Below, piece after piece: positions 1 to 9,135 of a stretch of DNA of 64,000 bases; the first letter of the stretch is position 1, and each line of letters opens with the position of its first letter. The stretch is from an uncultured Rhodospirillaceae bacterium. Its GTDB lineage: Bacteria > Pseudomonadota > Alphaproteobacteria > CAAGCB01 > CAG-977. The notes beneath the pieces were generated by a model that had not been told where the DNA came from, searched no databases, and worked only from the letters and a program-made list of their open reading frames with translations. Location: the NCBI GenBank assembly GCA_900550445.1, contig URSF01000001.1, positions 62,001-126,000 of the forward strand. Reading direction: 5' to 3'. Both the position numbers and the translations under genes were made by a program.

Positions 1-11
1 AGTAAAAAGAG

Positions 12-692
12 ATGCTGATTGAATTAAGAAATGCTGTCAAAGATGTTTTTTCAAAACAAATCAGAGGGTTAGTCTGGCTTACCGCCTTGACGACTCTGCT
101 TGTTTTTATTGTTCTTTTTTGTTTGTTTGTTTTCGGTATGTCTTTTTTTGAGCTGGCGGACAGTCCAAAGCTGGAAAAAACGGTGGAAGTCCTTGGTTAT
201 ATTCTGTTTTTTATCATGTCGCTGATGCTTTTTCCCGCCGTGGCGGCGTTCGTGTCGGGTTTTTTTATCGATTCGGTTGTCGATCGGACGGCGAAAAAAA
301 ACAATATTTCCGGTTTAAGAAACGTTCCTTTGTCCGAAAGCGTTGTTTTATCGGGAGTCGTCGCCTTGAAAGGAGTCGTTTTATCCGCCGCATTAATCCC
401 CGTTACTTTGATGTTGGGACTGATTCCTTTTGTCAATCTGGTGCCGATTGTTCTATATTATGGATTAAACGGTCGTCTTTTGGCCAGAGAGTATTTCTTT
501 GCCGTGGCTTTGCGCTATATGCCGAAGGATAAAGCTGACGAAGTTTTTGACCGTGATTTCGGGTATTGGATCAAAAGCGGCATTATTATTGCCATTTTAA
601 TGACAATTCCCGTCATCAACATTATTTCTCCGCTGATTGCGATGGCGTTTATGCAGCGGCTGTTTTTAAAAAAACAACAGGAACAAAGATGA
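12..692 (+). CDS. EI24/CysZ-like integral membrane protein
   Basis: A 226-residue polytopic membrane protein. Hydrophobic segments lie near residues 20-45, 60-85, 112-150 and 188-212. The overall pattern, including the 'FIDSVVDR' segment after the second hydrophobic stretch, is that of the EI24 (CysZ-like) family, which includes a sulfate permease in E. coli. The actual substrate cannot be read from the sequence. It overlaps the next lipoprotein gene by an ATGA junction, so the two are probably co-transcribed. The start lies 12 bases into the window, after an AAAGAG-like ribosome-binding site. Confidence 0.75.
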   Translation: MLIELRNAVKDVFSKQIRGLVWLTALTTLLVFIVLFCLFVFGMSFFELADSPKLEKTVEVLGYILFFIMSLMLFPAVAAFVSGFFIDSVVDRTAKKNNISGLRNVPLSESVVLSGVVALKGVVLSAALIPVTLMLGLIPFVNLVPIVLYYGLNGRLLAREYFFAVALRYMPKDKADEVFDRDFGYWIKSGIIIAILMTIPVINIISPLIAMAFMQRLFLKKQQEQR

Positions 693-1072
693 AAAAAGCT
701 GTTTTGATTTTTGCGTTTTGTTTTCTGGCCGGGTGTGCCCGTGTTCCCAAAGAACTGCCGGTCGTCGCCGCGCCCGACGAGGCGGAGGTGTCTGTCGACG
801 GTTCCCGAACCGCCGTCGGATCCGGACGCAAAGATCCGCTGTTGAAGGCGGATTATGTGCTGCGGGTTTTGGGCGAACCGACGGTAAAACGCCGCGAAAC
901 CCCCTCTGAAGTCTGGGTGTACGCTCAATCGGGCTGCGTTCTGTTTATTTACATGAACGAACAGGACGACGGGTCGTCTTTGGTTCGGCATATGGAAATC
1001 GGAACGCCGACGTTTCGGGCGACGCGGAAAGATTCTCTGTCATGTTTGAAAACGGCGGCGAAGTTAAGATGA
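689..1072 (+). CDS. BamE/OmlA-like small lipoprotein
   Basis: A 127-residue predicted lipoprotein. A short hydrophobic signal ends in the lipobox 'FLAGC', with the lipidated Cys at residue 16. The mature part has the 'LGEPTVKRRETPSEVWVY' signature, seen in alphaproteobacterial proteins with a BamE/SmpA-like fold (small outer-membrane assembly lipoproteins). The ATG at 689 was chosen because it overlaps the upstream stop (ATGA) and begins the signal peptide; longer upstream readings have no signal. It also overlaps the next gene by ATGA. The fold assignment is by motif recognition only, and a direct role in the BAM complex is not shown. Confidence 0.65.
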   Translation: MKKAVLIFAFCFLAGCARVPKELPVVAAPDEAEVSVDGSRTAVGSGRKDPLLKADYVLRVLGEPTVKRRETPSEVWVYAQSGCVLFIYMNEQDDGSSLVRHMEIGTPTFRATRKDSLSCLKTAAKLR

Positions 1073-1602
1073 TTGAAACGATCCTGCGGGCGGATAAAGC
1101 TTTTCTGGATTATATTCAGACTCTGCGCACAGACATGCTGGACACGCTGATGACAGCGGTAACTTTTCTGGGCGATGCGGGGATTTTCTGGATTGCGTGG
1201 GCCGGTGTTTTATGCTGCTTTTCAAAAACCAGAAAAACGGGATTCTTAATGATGGCGGCACTGGCCGTAACGTTCGTTATCAGTACGCTGGGATTAAAGA
1301 ATTTATTTGAACGTCTGCGTCCGTGCGTTCAGTTCCCGAAAGATTTGTTTTATGCCTGTCCGTCCGGTTTTTCTTTTCCGTCCGGACATTCCGTTTCATC
1401 GTTCGCCGCGGCGGGCGTGCTGTTTTTCAGACATGAAAAAGGCAGAACGGCCGCGTTGATTCTGGCGTTTTTCATCGCTTTTTCCAGAATGTATCTGTAT
1501 GTTCATTTTCCGTCGGACGTTTTAACGGGCAGTCTTTTAGGCATTGCCGCGGCTTATCTGGTTGTCATGTACGACGGAATAAAGAAAAAGGCAGAGCCGT
1601 AA
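1069..1602 (+). CDS. PAP2-family membrane phosphatase
   Basis: A 177-residue membrane phosphatase of the PAP2 superfamily (lipid or undecaprenyl-pyrophosphate phosphatases). All three active-site motifs are intact: K-x6-RP ('KNLFERLRP'), PSGH, and SR-x5-H-x3-D ('SRMYLYVHFPSD'). Several hydrophobic helices surround them. I chose the ATG at 1069 because it forms an ATGA overlap with the preceding lipoprotein; an in-frame ATG nine codons upstream is possible. Substrate is unknown; recycling of an envelope lipid carrier or dephosphorylation of phosphatidate-type lipids are the family options. A bidirectional terminator follows directly. Confidence 0.88.
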   Translation: MIETILRADKAFLDYIQTLRTDMLDTLMTAVTFLGDAGIFWIAWAGVLCCFSKTRKTGFLMMAALAVTFVISTLGLKNLFERLRPCVQFPKDLFYACPSGFSFPSGHSVSSFAAAGVLFFRHEKGRTAALILAFFIAFSRMYLYVHFPSDVLTGSLLGIAAAYLVVMYDGIKKKAEP

Positions 1603-1628
1603 CTCTGCCTTTAAAAGTTTTTTTTAAG
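1590..1628. terminator. Bidirectional terminator between PAP2 gene and trxA
   Basis: A 7-bp stem GGCAGAG/CTCTGCC (1590-1596 with 1603-1609) overlaps the end of the PAP2 gene. It is followed by a T-rich run on + and by TTTTTCTTT on -. The two flanking genes converge here, so it probably serves both. Confidence 0.75.
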
Positions 1629-1941
1629 CCATTTGTTCGTTAATCCAGGCGGCCAGCTTTGATTTTGTCATGGCGCCCGAATGTGTGGCGACGGCCTGAC
1701 CGTTTTTAAACATGATCAGTGTCGGAATGCCGCGGACGCCGAAATTTGTCGGCGTTTCGGGCGAATCGTCAATATTCATTTTGACAACTTTCAGCTTGTC
1801 GCCCATTTCTGTTGCGACTTCTTCCAAAACGGGGCTCAGCTGGCGGCACGGAGAACACCATTCGGCAAAGAAATCAACCAGGACAGGAACGTCCGAATTT
1901 TTGATTTCATTTGCAAATTCATTGTCTTTAATTACTTTCAT
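1624..1941 (-). CDS. trxA: Thioredoxin
   Basis: A 105-residue thioredoxin, the family's usual size, with the redox motif 'WCSPCRQ' and the cis-proline region 'RGIPTLIMF'. It acts as a general cytoplasmic protein-disulfide reductase. The Ser in the WCSPC motif differs slightly from the common WCGPC. I chose the start at 1941, preceded by AGGAAA, rather than the upstream ATG at 2004, because the added 21 residues match nothing in the family. It is the last gene of the addB-addA-trxA order common in Alphaproteobacteria, 59 bases after addA. Confidence 0.95.
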   Translation of the reverse strand: MKVIKDNEFANEIKNSDVPVLVDFFAEWCSPCRQLSPVLEEVATEMGDKLKVVKMNIDDSPETPTNFGVRGIPTLIMFKNGQAVATHSGAMTKSKLAAWINEQMA

Positions 1942-2000
1942 GTTGTTTTCCTTTCTATAAGAGAACTGTACTGCCTTTATAAGAGGCTTTGAAATAACGG

Positions 2001-5000
2001 TCAATACTCCATTGTATCACAAACAAGGGAAGTGATCTCGGTTAATTTCGGCGCTTCTGTCCACAACAGGAAACATCTGATGTTTTTGTCGGGATAGATT
2101 TTTTCGATCAAAGCCTTATAAGCCGCCATCTGCCGGATATAGGCCTGCGGCGTTTCCCGGATATCGCGCGGAATGACGCGCCCGGATTTGTAATCAATCA
2201 GACGCACTTCGTTTTCCGATACGGCCAGCCGGTCAATCTTTCCGTTAATAACGCGGCTGCCGATCACGCCGGATACGGGGACTTCCGCCAGAGAATCCGG
2301 GGCGAACAGATCCGCCGCCGCCGGATCGTCCAGCACGGAAAGAACGCCGGCGGCCAGTTTGTTTTTTTCGTCGTCCGTCATATCCGTCGCGCGCGCGGCC
2401 AATAATTTTTCCGCGGCAAAGCGGCGTTGCTGCACCGGATATTGCGGCAGAATTTCCAACAGCATATGAACGATCAGACCGCGCCGGACGGCTTTCAGAC
2501 GGCCTTCGGACAACGGAGACAGGACGGCCGGTTCTTCGACGTCCGGTTTTGACGGCGCCAAAGGTCTGGGCGGCAGCGGTTCCGCGGGGGCGGGCCGGGC
2601 CGTCCAGTCGGGCAGAGCGGCGGCGGGCGGCTGATCTGTCTTTTCTTCAGTCTGTTTCGGCGGTTCTTCCTGCCGGCTGATCAGACGCAGCACGGGTTCG
2701 TCAAATAAATCCGTTTCGACTTCCTGCGCCGTATAGGAAACGGATCCGTCGTCATTCTCCGCGCTCAAAGAACTGCGGACCAGATCGTACCAGTTGCCCG
2801 CGGTGATCTGCGACGTGTCCCAGCCCGTGACGTACAGCCGGTCGGCGGCACGGGTCAGAGCAACGTAAAGCAGGCGGTTATATTCGTCGTGATCTTTTTC
2901 TTTCAGTTTTTGAATTTCGTTTTCGATGACCTCGTTACGGTATTCCGCTTTGGGAGCCCAGAGCATGATTTCGCCGTTTTTTGCTTCCGGCCAGAAAGTT
3001 TTGGGCGGGAAAAAAGACAGCTGGCGCGTATCGGGCAGAAAAACAATCGGCGCCTGCAGCCCTTTTGCCGCGTGAATGGTCATGATGCGCACGGCGTCAA
3101 AAGATTGTTCCGGATCGCGTTTGATTTCCACGTCGTTTTGGCGCAGATGCTTTAAAAAGTTCTGTAAAGACGGCGGTTCCGCAACATCATAATGCAAAGC
3201 CAAAGACATAAATTCGTCCAAAGCGTCCAAAGCCTGCACGCCCAACCGGGAAACGAAAGCTTTCTGCCGTTCCAGAGGCCCCAGAATATAGGCGTAGAGT
3301 TCATAGGGACGCATCTGATCCACGCGGCCGAGCAGGTCTTTTAAAAACAGATACGCTTTACCCAAAGGGGTGTCCGGCTTGTTTTCATACGTTTTTAAAC
3401 GGTCAAACAAAGACGTTCTGCCGCGGTCGTAGGCCAGCGTGAACAGGTCGTTTTCGGATACGCCGTCTAAAGGCATATGAAGTTCTTTGGCCTTTCGCAG
3501 ATCAGCGGCGGACAAATCTTCGGGCGAAATGCCGCATAAAGGAGAACGCAGGACGGTCGCCAAAGCCAGATCGTCTTCGGGCAGCAGCAGAAAATCCCCC
3601 AGAACCATCAAATCCCTGACCGCGATGTGCGATGTGATTTTCAGTCGGTCAACGCCTGAAACCGGAACGCCGCGGGTTTTTAACTCGCGCGACAAATCGT
3701 TGATAAAAGCGTTGCGCCGGCGCACCAAAATTAAAACGTCGCCGGGACGGATCGGCCTGTTTTCGGATTCCAGGATTTCTTTTGAAGAAACCATATCGGC
3801 GATTTTCTGTGCGATTTTGCGCGCCAGCCGGGCGGACGGAGATTCGGAATAAACGCGTTCCACCGGTTTGGTAAAGGCTTTTTGCGCATCGTTATCCCGC
3901 GGTTTTTCCGTCGGCCATATTTCGACCAGTCCGGCCTGTTTTTTGCGCCAGGACAAATGGGCGGCGTTTTCTCCGTCGTCAACGACGCCTTTGCGCGCCG
4001 GGTCGAAACGCAGGACAAAGTTAACGACGTCAATGACGGCCTGTACGGATCTGAAAGAAATATACATCGGCACGTCGTTCCATTTCCTGCCGGCGGATTC
4101 GACTTTTGATTTGAAAAAGGAGCGCATTTTTTCAAACTCTTCGGGAACGGCGCCCTGAAAACTGAAAATCGACTGTTTCCTGTCCCCGACGGCGAAGATC
4201 GTTCTGTTCTGCGGGCGCATGCCGTCGCCGGCGAAAAATTCTTCGGCCAGCGCTTTGATGATCGCCCACTGGTCCGGACTGGTATCCTGCGCTTCGTCAA
4301 CCAGAATGTGGTCGACGCCGCCGTCCAGTTTAAACAAAACCCAGGCCGCGGCGCCGGATTTTTCCAACAGAGTCCTTGCCCCGGCGATCAGATCGTCGTA
4401 ATCCATGGCGCAACGTTCGTTTTTTAACGCCGTATATTCGTTTAAAACGGCCGAACTTAGTTCAAACAAAGCCAACGAAATCCGCTTGGTCGTCAGGGAA
4501 GCCAGTCGTTTTTGCAGCAATTCCGCTCTTTTTGCTTCCGCGGTCATGGCGGGCAGGGCGGTTTCGGATTCTTTACAGCACAGCTGTTTGCGGATTTCGT
4601 TTTCCGCTGTTAAAAACACGGACAGATATTCGGGCAAAAGGGTAATTCTGTCTTCTTCGGCAGCATTTAGAAAAGCGTCTGTCTTTAAAAATTTGTCCGT
4701 ATCCGTTTTTTTCTTTGAAACGCCCAAAACGGCGGCGGTCTGGCGCAGCTCGCTTTCCCGTTCTTCGGATAAACGGCAGAAGTCCGCCCGTAAAGAATCT
4801 GCGGTGCAACCCCGCGGCAGATCCAGAGCGTCTTCATAAGCGGCGATTAATTCTTCGGGCGTTGCAAATTGCGCATTGATCCGCTTGACGGCGGCCAGAT
4901 GAATCGTCATCTCTGTCAGAACGTCTAAGAAGCCGTCTTCCGTCGTTACGGCGGTAATCGTTTCCAGGCAGGCGGCGTAACGGCTTTGGCCGAGGACTTT

Positions 5001-5480
5001 GTTCTGCGCCTGTTCAATCAATTCCATGGCGCCGCGTTCGTCTAAAACGTCAAATTGAGGGGAAACGCCGGCTTCCAGCGGGAAACGTTTCAGCAAAGAC
5101 TGACAAAAACTGTGCAGCGTTGTGACCTTTAATCCGCCGGCCGTGTCCAGCAGCCGGGCAAACAGCCGTCTGGCGCGCGCGATCAAAGCCGCGTCGGGGG
5201 GCGCGTCGCGCAGCTCCGTCAATTCCCTGACCAGCAGAGATTCCTCCTGTGCCGCCCATTTGGCCAGGCGTTCGGCGATTTTGTTCGCCATCTGCGCCGC
5301 GGCCGTGCGCGTAAACGTCAGACACAGGATTTTTTCGGGCGGCGTTCCCGTCAGTAACAGGTTTAACACGCGGTCGGAAAGCACTTTTGTCTTTCCCGAT
5401 CCCGCGGAAGCCGCCACCCATGCGGATTCAAAAGGATTGGCCGCCAGACGCTGCAATGCGTTCGGATCTGTCAAATCCAT
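2001..5480 (-). CDS. addA: Double-strand break repair helicase-nuclease AddA
   Basis: A 1159-residue AddA (RecB-like) subunit. A UvrD/SF1 helicase starts with Walker A 'AGSGKT' at residues 26-31 and has the Walker B motif 'ILVDEAQDTSPDQW' in the first third. A RecB-type nuclease domain sits at the C-terminus with the catalytic 'LIDYKSGR' motif. With AddB it resects double-strand DNA ends for RecA-dependent recombination, replacing RecBCD. Helicase motifs such as 'VGDRKQSIFSFQGA' and 'TIHAAKGLQAPIVFLPD' are intact. The start codon directly abuts the addB stop, so the two are co-translated. Length is normal for the alphaproteobacterial form. Confidence 0.96.
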   Translation of the reverse strand: MDLTDPNALQRLAANPFESAWVAASAGSGKTKVLSDRVLNLLLTGTPPEKILCLTFTRTAAAQMANKIAERLAKWAAQEESLLVRELTELRDAPPDAALIARARRLFARLLDTAGGLKVTTLHSFCQSLLKRFPLEAGVSPQFDVLDERGAMELIEQAQNKVLGQSRYAACLETITAVTTEDGFLDVLTEMTIHLAAVKRINAQFATPEELIAAYEDALDLPRGCTADSLRADFCRLSEERESELRQTAAVLGVSKKKTDTDKFLKTDAFLNAAEEDRITLLPEYLSVFLTAENEIRKQLCCKESETALPAMTAEAKRAELLQKRLASLTTKRISLALFELSSAVLNEYTALKNERCAMDYDDLIAGARTLLEKSGAAAWVLFKLDGGVDHILVDEAQDTSPDQWAIIKALAEEFFAGDGMRPQNRTIFAVGDRKQSIFSFQGAVPEEFEKMRSFFKSKVESAGRKWNDVPMYISFRSVQAVIDVVNFVLRFDPARKGVVDDGENAAHLSWRKKQAGLVEIWPTEKPRDNDAQKAFTKPVERVYSESPSARLARKIAQKIADMVSSKEILESENRPIRPGDVLILVRRRNAFINDLSRELKTRGVPVSGVDRLKITSHIAVRDLMVLGDFLLLPEDDLALATVLRSPLCGISPEDLSAADLRKAKELHMPLDGVSENDLFTLAYDRGRTSLFDRLKTYENKPDTPLGKAYLFLKDLLGRVDQMRPYELYAYILGPLERQKAFVSRLGVQALDALDEFMSLALHYDVAEPPSLQNFLKHLRQNDVEIKRDPEQSFDAVRIMTIHAAKGLQAPIVFLPDTRQLSFFPPKTFWPEAKNGEIMLWAPKAEYRNEVIENEIQKLKEKDHDEYNRLLYVALTRAADRLYVTGWDTSQITAGNWYDLVRSSLSAENDDGSVSYTAQEVETDLFDEPVLRLISRQEEPPKQTEEKTDQPPAAALPDWTARPAPAEPLPPRPLAPSKPDVEEPAVLSPLSEGRLKAVRRGLIVHMLLEILPQYPVQQRRFAAEKLLAARATDMTDDEKNKLAAGVLSVLDDPAAADLFAPDSLAEVPVSGVIGSRVINGKIDRLAVSENEVRLIDYKSGRVIPRDIRETPQAYIRQMAAYKALIEKIYPDKNIRCFLLWTEAPKLTEITSLVCDTMEY

Positions 5481-8423
5481 TTATTCCTCCTGCCGTTCAG
5501 ATGAATCGGACGAGGCCCATTCGTCAAACCGCGCCAGATGGTCAAAGTCGTTATATTGAAGTGAAACGCTGACGTCCGGCGTTGCCAGATAGGGCGTTTG
5601 GGGATCGTCGTAAGTGTTGATCAGGTCTTTTAAACGTTCCAGCGCTTCGTCGGATAAAGTTTCGGTTTCTTCCTGATTCGTCGTAATCTGCCGGATCGTT
5701 CCGCCGTCCTGCTGTCCGCGCAAACGCCAATATTCCATGGCTGCCGCGGGTTTGTCTTTGACGTTTTTAAATCCGTTGTGCCGTAAAACGGCGGCTTCCA
5801 GCGGCAGCTGCGGGGAATAACCGGTCAAAACGGATTTTTTCGCGGGCAGCAGGCCCGTTTTGTAATCAATCAAAGTAACGTCGCCGTCATTCCCGACGTC
5901 GATTCGGTCGGCCGTGCAGGACAGTGTAAAATCGCCGCCTTTGGTTTTAAAGGAAATCTCGCCTTCCTGTTCGCATAGAATCTTTGCCGTGCCGGCCTGC
6001 CGTTCTTCCTGCCGGCGGATAAACCATTTCAGGGCGGATTCCAGACGCGGTTTCCAAAAAGCGGCGGCCGTCTGCGAAAAATTCAAATCTTTAAACAGTT
6101 CCGCCCCGATTTTCAGTATTTCGGATTCAGCGTCGACAGGCAATTTTGACGGATATTTTGAACAAAACGTTTCAACGGCTTTGTGAACAATCGTGCCGTA
6201 ATCGGCGGCGTTAAACTCTTCGTCAACATCGTCCAGCGGCCGCAGCCCCAGAATATACTGCGCGTAAATCGAATACGGATCGCGCATCAGCGTTTCGATT
6301 TTTGTCACGGATAATCTGCGCGGACGGGCTGATACCGGCGGGTTCGGTTGCGGCGGCAGAAAAGACAAAACTGCTTTCGGTTCGTCAATCCGGCGCGCCC
6401 AGTCCTGCCGGTTTCCTTTTTCAAAACTTAAACCGGAAATATCCAAAACGGTCTGCAGACGCATTAACCAGCGCGACGGTACGCTGGGGGCGCCGCCTTC
6501 CTTGACGGAACGGGTCATAATCAGATTTTCGGCGCAGAAAGCCTGAGCAAAATCGTGCGCCGACAGAGCGATTTTTCTTTCCGGCGCAGACAGGCCGCAC
6601 TGTTCGCGCATCGGGCGGGACAGCCACGGGTCGGCTTCGGGCGTTTTGGGCCATGTGCCTTCGTTTAATCCGCCTAAAATCAAAACGTCGGGCTGAATCA
6701 GGCGCGCTTCCATCGTTCCCAGAATATCCAGCCGCGGGTGCATGCCGTATTTCGGGCGGACGGTAACGCTTTTGAATAGTGCTTTTAAAAGCGATAAATA
6801 TTCGGCTGGCATAACTTTTCCGATCAATGCCGCCTGTTCTTTTAACGCGGTGAAAAAAGCCGCCGCGGCTTCCCCCGCTTCGCCGGTCCACAACCGTTCG
6901 GCGCCGGTTCTGTCCGCGCTTTGCGCCAGCTGTTCCGCGGCGTTTAAATGCGCATTCAGCAACGTTTCAAAATCCTGCGCCGCAGGATCTGTCATATTTT
7001 GGGTAAAGGGGCCCAGACGAGTTTCCAGATCGTTGATAAAATCGGTTATTTCCGGTATGCCGGCCGTTTCCGCCGCCCGCTTTAATCCGGCAAAACCGTT
7101 GCCGGGGCGTTTGCCGCGCAGCAGGTTTTTTTCCAGCCGGCGCACCAAAGAACGAAACGGAGCGAAACTTTTAGCGCCCAAAGCCAGCGGGTGTTTTAAA
7201 CAGGCCAGCATTTCCACGGGCGCCCAGTCGGTTAAAGCCGCCTGTCCCAGCAGCAAAAGAAAAGCCCCTAAAGGAGTCAGCGTCAGGTTCGTACCGGCGG
7301 AATCGTCCATAATAATTCCCCAGCGGTTCATTTCGGCGACGACGCGGCGGGCCAAAGATCTGTCCGGCGTAATCAGCGCGGCGGTTTTTCCGGGGGTTTC
7401 CAGCGTTTCGCGCAGAACCAGAGCGATAATCAGGGCTTCTTCCTGCACGTTGGCGCAGTCGATTTTTTCAATGCCGGCCACAGCTTCCCGACTGAATTTT
7501 TCGGCCGTCCGCCAATGATCGGTCGTCGCCGCCGGACGCATCGCTTCGCTGATCAGGCGCAGCCGTTCGCCGCGCACGGGCGGATTGTTTCCGAAAACGC
7601 GCACGTCCGCCCGCGTGATTCCCATTTTTTCCAGCAGTTTTTTCAGATTATACTGCGGGTGGGACGGTTCGCAGGCGGCGAAACTTTCTTCGTCCAGCAG
7701 CATATCCAGCCCCGGCAGAATCACTTTGCCGTTCGGCATGGCGGCTATGGCGTCCAACAGTTCGGCCGTCGCGGGCTGCGACCCTGTCGAACCGGCGGCA
7801 ATGACGGGAAAGGGCGGCGGATTTTTGCGCCAGAAATCGGCCTGCGCCCTGAATAAACGCGCTTGCCGGTCGGCGGCGTCAATAACGCCTTCTTCTTTTA
7901 AAATTTCAGGCCAGGCCGCCGTAACAATTTCCAAAAAGACCAGCGTTTCCTGCCAGTGGGCGGCAAATTCGTCGGGCACAAGATTTTTCAGCCGGTCAAA
8001 CGGCATGCTTTCAATGTAGGTTTCGTCCAAAAACTGCGCCAAAGCGTCTGCCAGATGCAGCGCTTTTTCGGCGCCGAGCGGCTGCGGGCTGCGTTTTTGA
8101 ATCAGCTTGCTTAATAATAAACGCCGGCGCAGCGGGTCAATCGCGTCCGGCAGATCTGCGGCGTTTAATAAAGATAAACGCCCCTGCGTTTCTTCGTCTT
8201 CGACGGCGGAAAACGGGATTAAACGCGGCAACATCAGCGGCCGTCCGCCGCTTTGGCGAAGAAAAGCTTCCTGAACAGTTTTGCATGCGCGTCGGGTCGG
8301 CAAAAACAAAACCGTTTTTGCCAGTTCGGACGGCGTGTCCGCATGCCGGCTTAACAGTTCTACCGCCAGTGTGTCGGCAAAAGAAAAAACAGGCGCGATC
8401 GTAAAAACGTTTTTAACCGTCAT
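5481..8423 (-). CDS. addB: Double-strand break repair protein AddB
   Basis: A 980-residue AddB, partner of AddA. The N-terminus has a degenerate helicase Walker A-like region ('LFLPTRRACKTVQ'). The middle carries 'ILGGLNEGTWPKTPEADPW', typical of AddB, and the C-terminus a RecB-like nuclease domain with 'LIDYKTGLLPAKK'. AddB supplies the second nuclease and Chi-recognition functions in the heterodimer. It overlaps the upstream nucleotidyltransferase gene by 11 bases and abuts addA. Alphaproteobacterial AddB lacks the Cys iron-sulfur motif known from Bacillus AddB, and no matching Cys cluster is apparent here. Confidence 0.93.
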   Translation of the reverse strand: MTVKNVFTIAPVFSFADTLAVELLSRHADTPSELAKTVLFLPTRRACKTVQEAFLRQSGGRPLMLPRLIPFSAVEDEETQGRLSLLNAADLPDAIDPLRRRLLLSKLIQKRSPQPLGAEKALHLADALAQFLDETYIESMPFDRLKNLVPDEFAAHWQETLVFLEIVTAAWPEILKEEGVIDAADRQARLFRAQADFWRKNPPPFPVIAAGSTGSQPATAELLDAIAAMPNGKVILPGLDMLLDEESFAACEPSHPQYNLKKLLEKMGITRADVRVFGNNPPVRGERLRLISEAMRPAATTDHWRTAEKFSREAVAGIEKIDCANVQEEALIIALVLRETLETPGKTAALITPDRSLARRVVAEMNRWGIIMDDSAGTNLTLTPLGAFLLLLGQAALTDWAPVEMLACLKHPLALGAKSFAPFRSLVRRLEKNLLRGKRPGNGFAGLKRAAETAGIPEITDFINDLETRLGPFTQNMTDPAAQDFETLLNAHLNAAEQLAQSADRTGAERLWTGEAGEAAAAFFTALKEQAALIGKVMPAEYLSLLKALFKSVTVRPKYGMHPRLDILGTMEARLIQPDVLILGGLNEGTWPKTPEADPWLSRPMREQCGLSAPERKIALSAHDFAQAFCAENLIMTRSVKEGGAPSVPSRWLMRLQTVLDISGLSFEKGNRQDWARRIDEPKAVLSFLPPQPNPPVSARPRRLSVTKIETLMRDPYSIYAQYILGLRPLDDVDEEFNAADYGTIVHKAVETFCSKYPSKLPVDAESEILKIGAELFKDLNFSQTAAAFWKPRLESALKWFIRRQEERQAGTAKILCEQEGEISFKTKGGDFTLSCTADRIDVGNDGDVTLIDYKTGLLPAKKSVLTGYSPQLPLEAAVLRHNGFKNVKDKPAAAMEYWRLRGQQDGGTIRQITTNQEETETLSDEALERLKDLINTYDDPQTPYLATPDVSVSLQYNDFDHLARFDEWASSDSSERQEE

Positions 8424-9135
8424 CAGGCTGATCCTTCAGCTTTTGTTCCGCCAAAGCCAAAGCTTCCGGCGTACCGACGTGATACCAGTCGCCGTCGCCG
8501 ACGACGGCGGCCAGCCGTCCCGCTTTTTCAGCCCGGTCATACAGCAGGTTTAATGAAAATTTTCCGTCCGGAGCGTCGTCAAAAATCCGCGGGTTTAAAA
8601 TCTGCGCGCCCGCATAAACAAAGGGAGCGGTTTCTTCTTCGGGTTTTTTGCGTCGCGGCCGGCCGCTTTCAATAAAATAATCCCCTTTGCCGTCGTGGCC
8701 GTATACATGTTCGACCGGCCACAGCAATAATAAAATATCGGCCCGCGTTTCATCAAAAACCTGCGCCATACGTTGCAGCGCCGGCGTTTTTTCCGTCCAC
8801 AACGGGTCTGCGTTTAAAACAAAAAAAGGCCTGTCCCCCAGCAAAGGCAGCGCTTTTTTTACGCCGCCGCCGGTTTCCAGAGCATTTTCTTCTTCTGAAA
8901 AAGTAAACCGCATATCCGTGCGTTTATTCAGGTTTTCCTTGATCTGTTTCCCTAAATAACACACGTTGACAACGCAGTCTTTAATTCCGTACGCCGCGAT
9001 TTTATCGGCTACGCGGTCGATCAGCGTTTCGCCCAGCACTTTAATCAGCGGTTTGGGCGTTTCGTCGGTCAAAGCGCGCATGCGCGTTCCGCGGCCGGCC
9101 GCCAGAATCATCGCTTTGTTTATTTCAACAGACAT
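8413..9135 (-). CDS. MurU-like sugar-1-phosphate nucleotidyltransferase
   Basis: A 240-residue nucleotidyltransferase with the N-terminal signature 'LAAGRGTRMRALTDETPKPL' and the 'FVLNADPLW' metal-binding segment. In this position, next to an AmgK-like kinase, the family is N-acetylmuramate-1-phosphate uridylyltransferase (MurU), which makes UDP-MurNAc from recycled peptidoglycan sugar. The linkage to the kinase (16-base overlap) supports this. A general NDP-sugar pyrophosphorylase role is the alternative. Start at 9135 follows the overlap with the kinase gene. Confidence 0.85.
   Translation of the reverse strand: MSVEINKAMILAAGRGTRMRALTDETPKPLIKVLGETLIDRVADKIAAYGIKDCVVNVCYLGKQIKENLNKRTDMRFTFSEEENALETGGGVKKALPLLGDRPFFVLNADPLWTEKTPALQRMAQVFDETRADILLLLWPVEHVYGHDGKGDYFIESGRPRRKKPEEETAPFVYAGAQILNPRIFDDAPDGKFSLNLLYDRAEKAGRLAAVVGDGDWYHVGTPEALALAEQKLKDQPDDG

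Noticed and set aside
515..991. 158-residue minus-strand ORF and similar long antisense frames
   Set aside because: These frames lie opposite well-supported genes (CysZ-like, addA, addB, infB, pnp and others) and match no family. They are by-products of codon bias.
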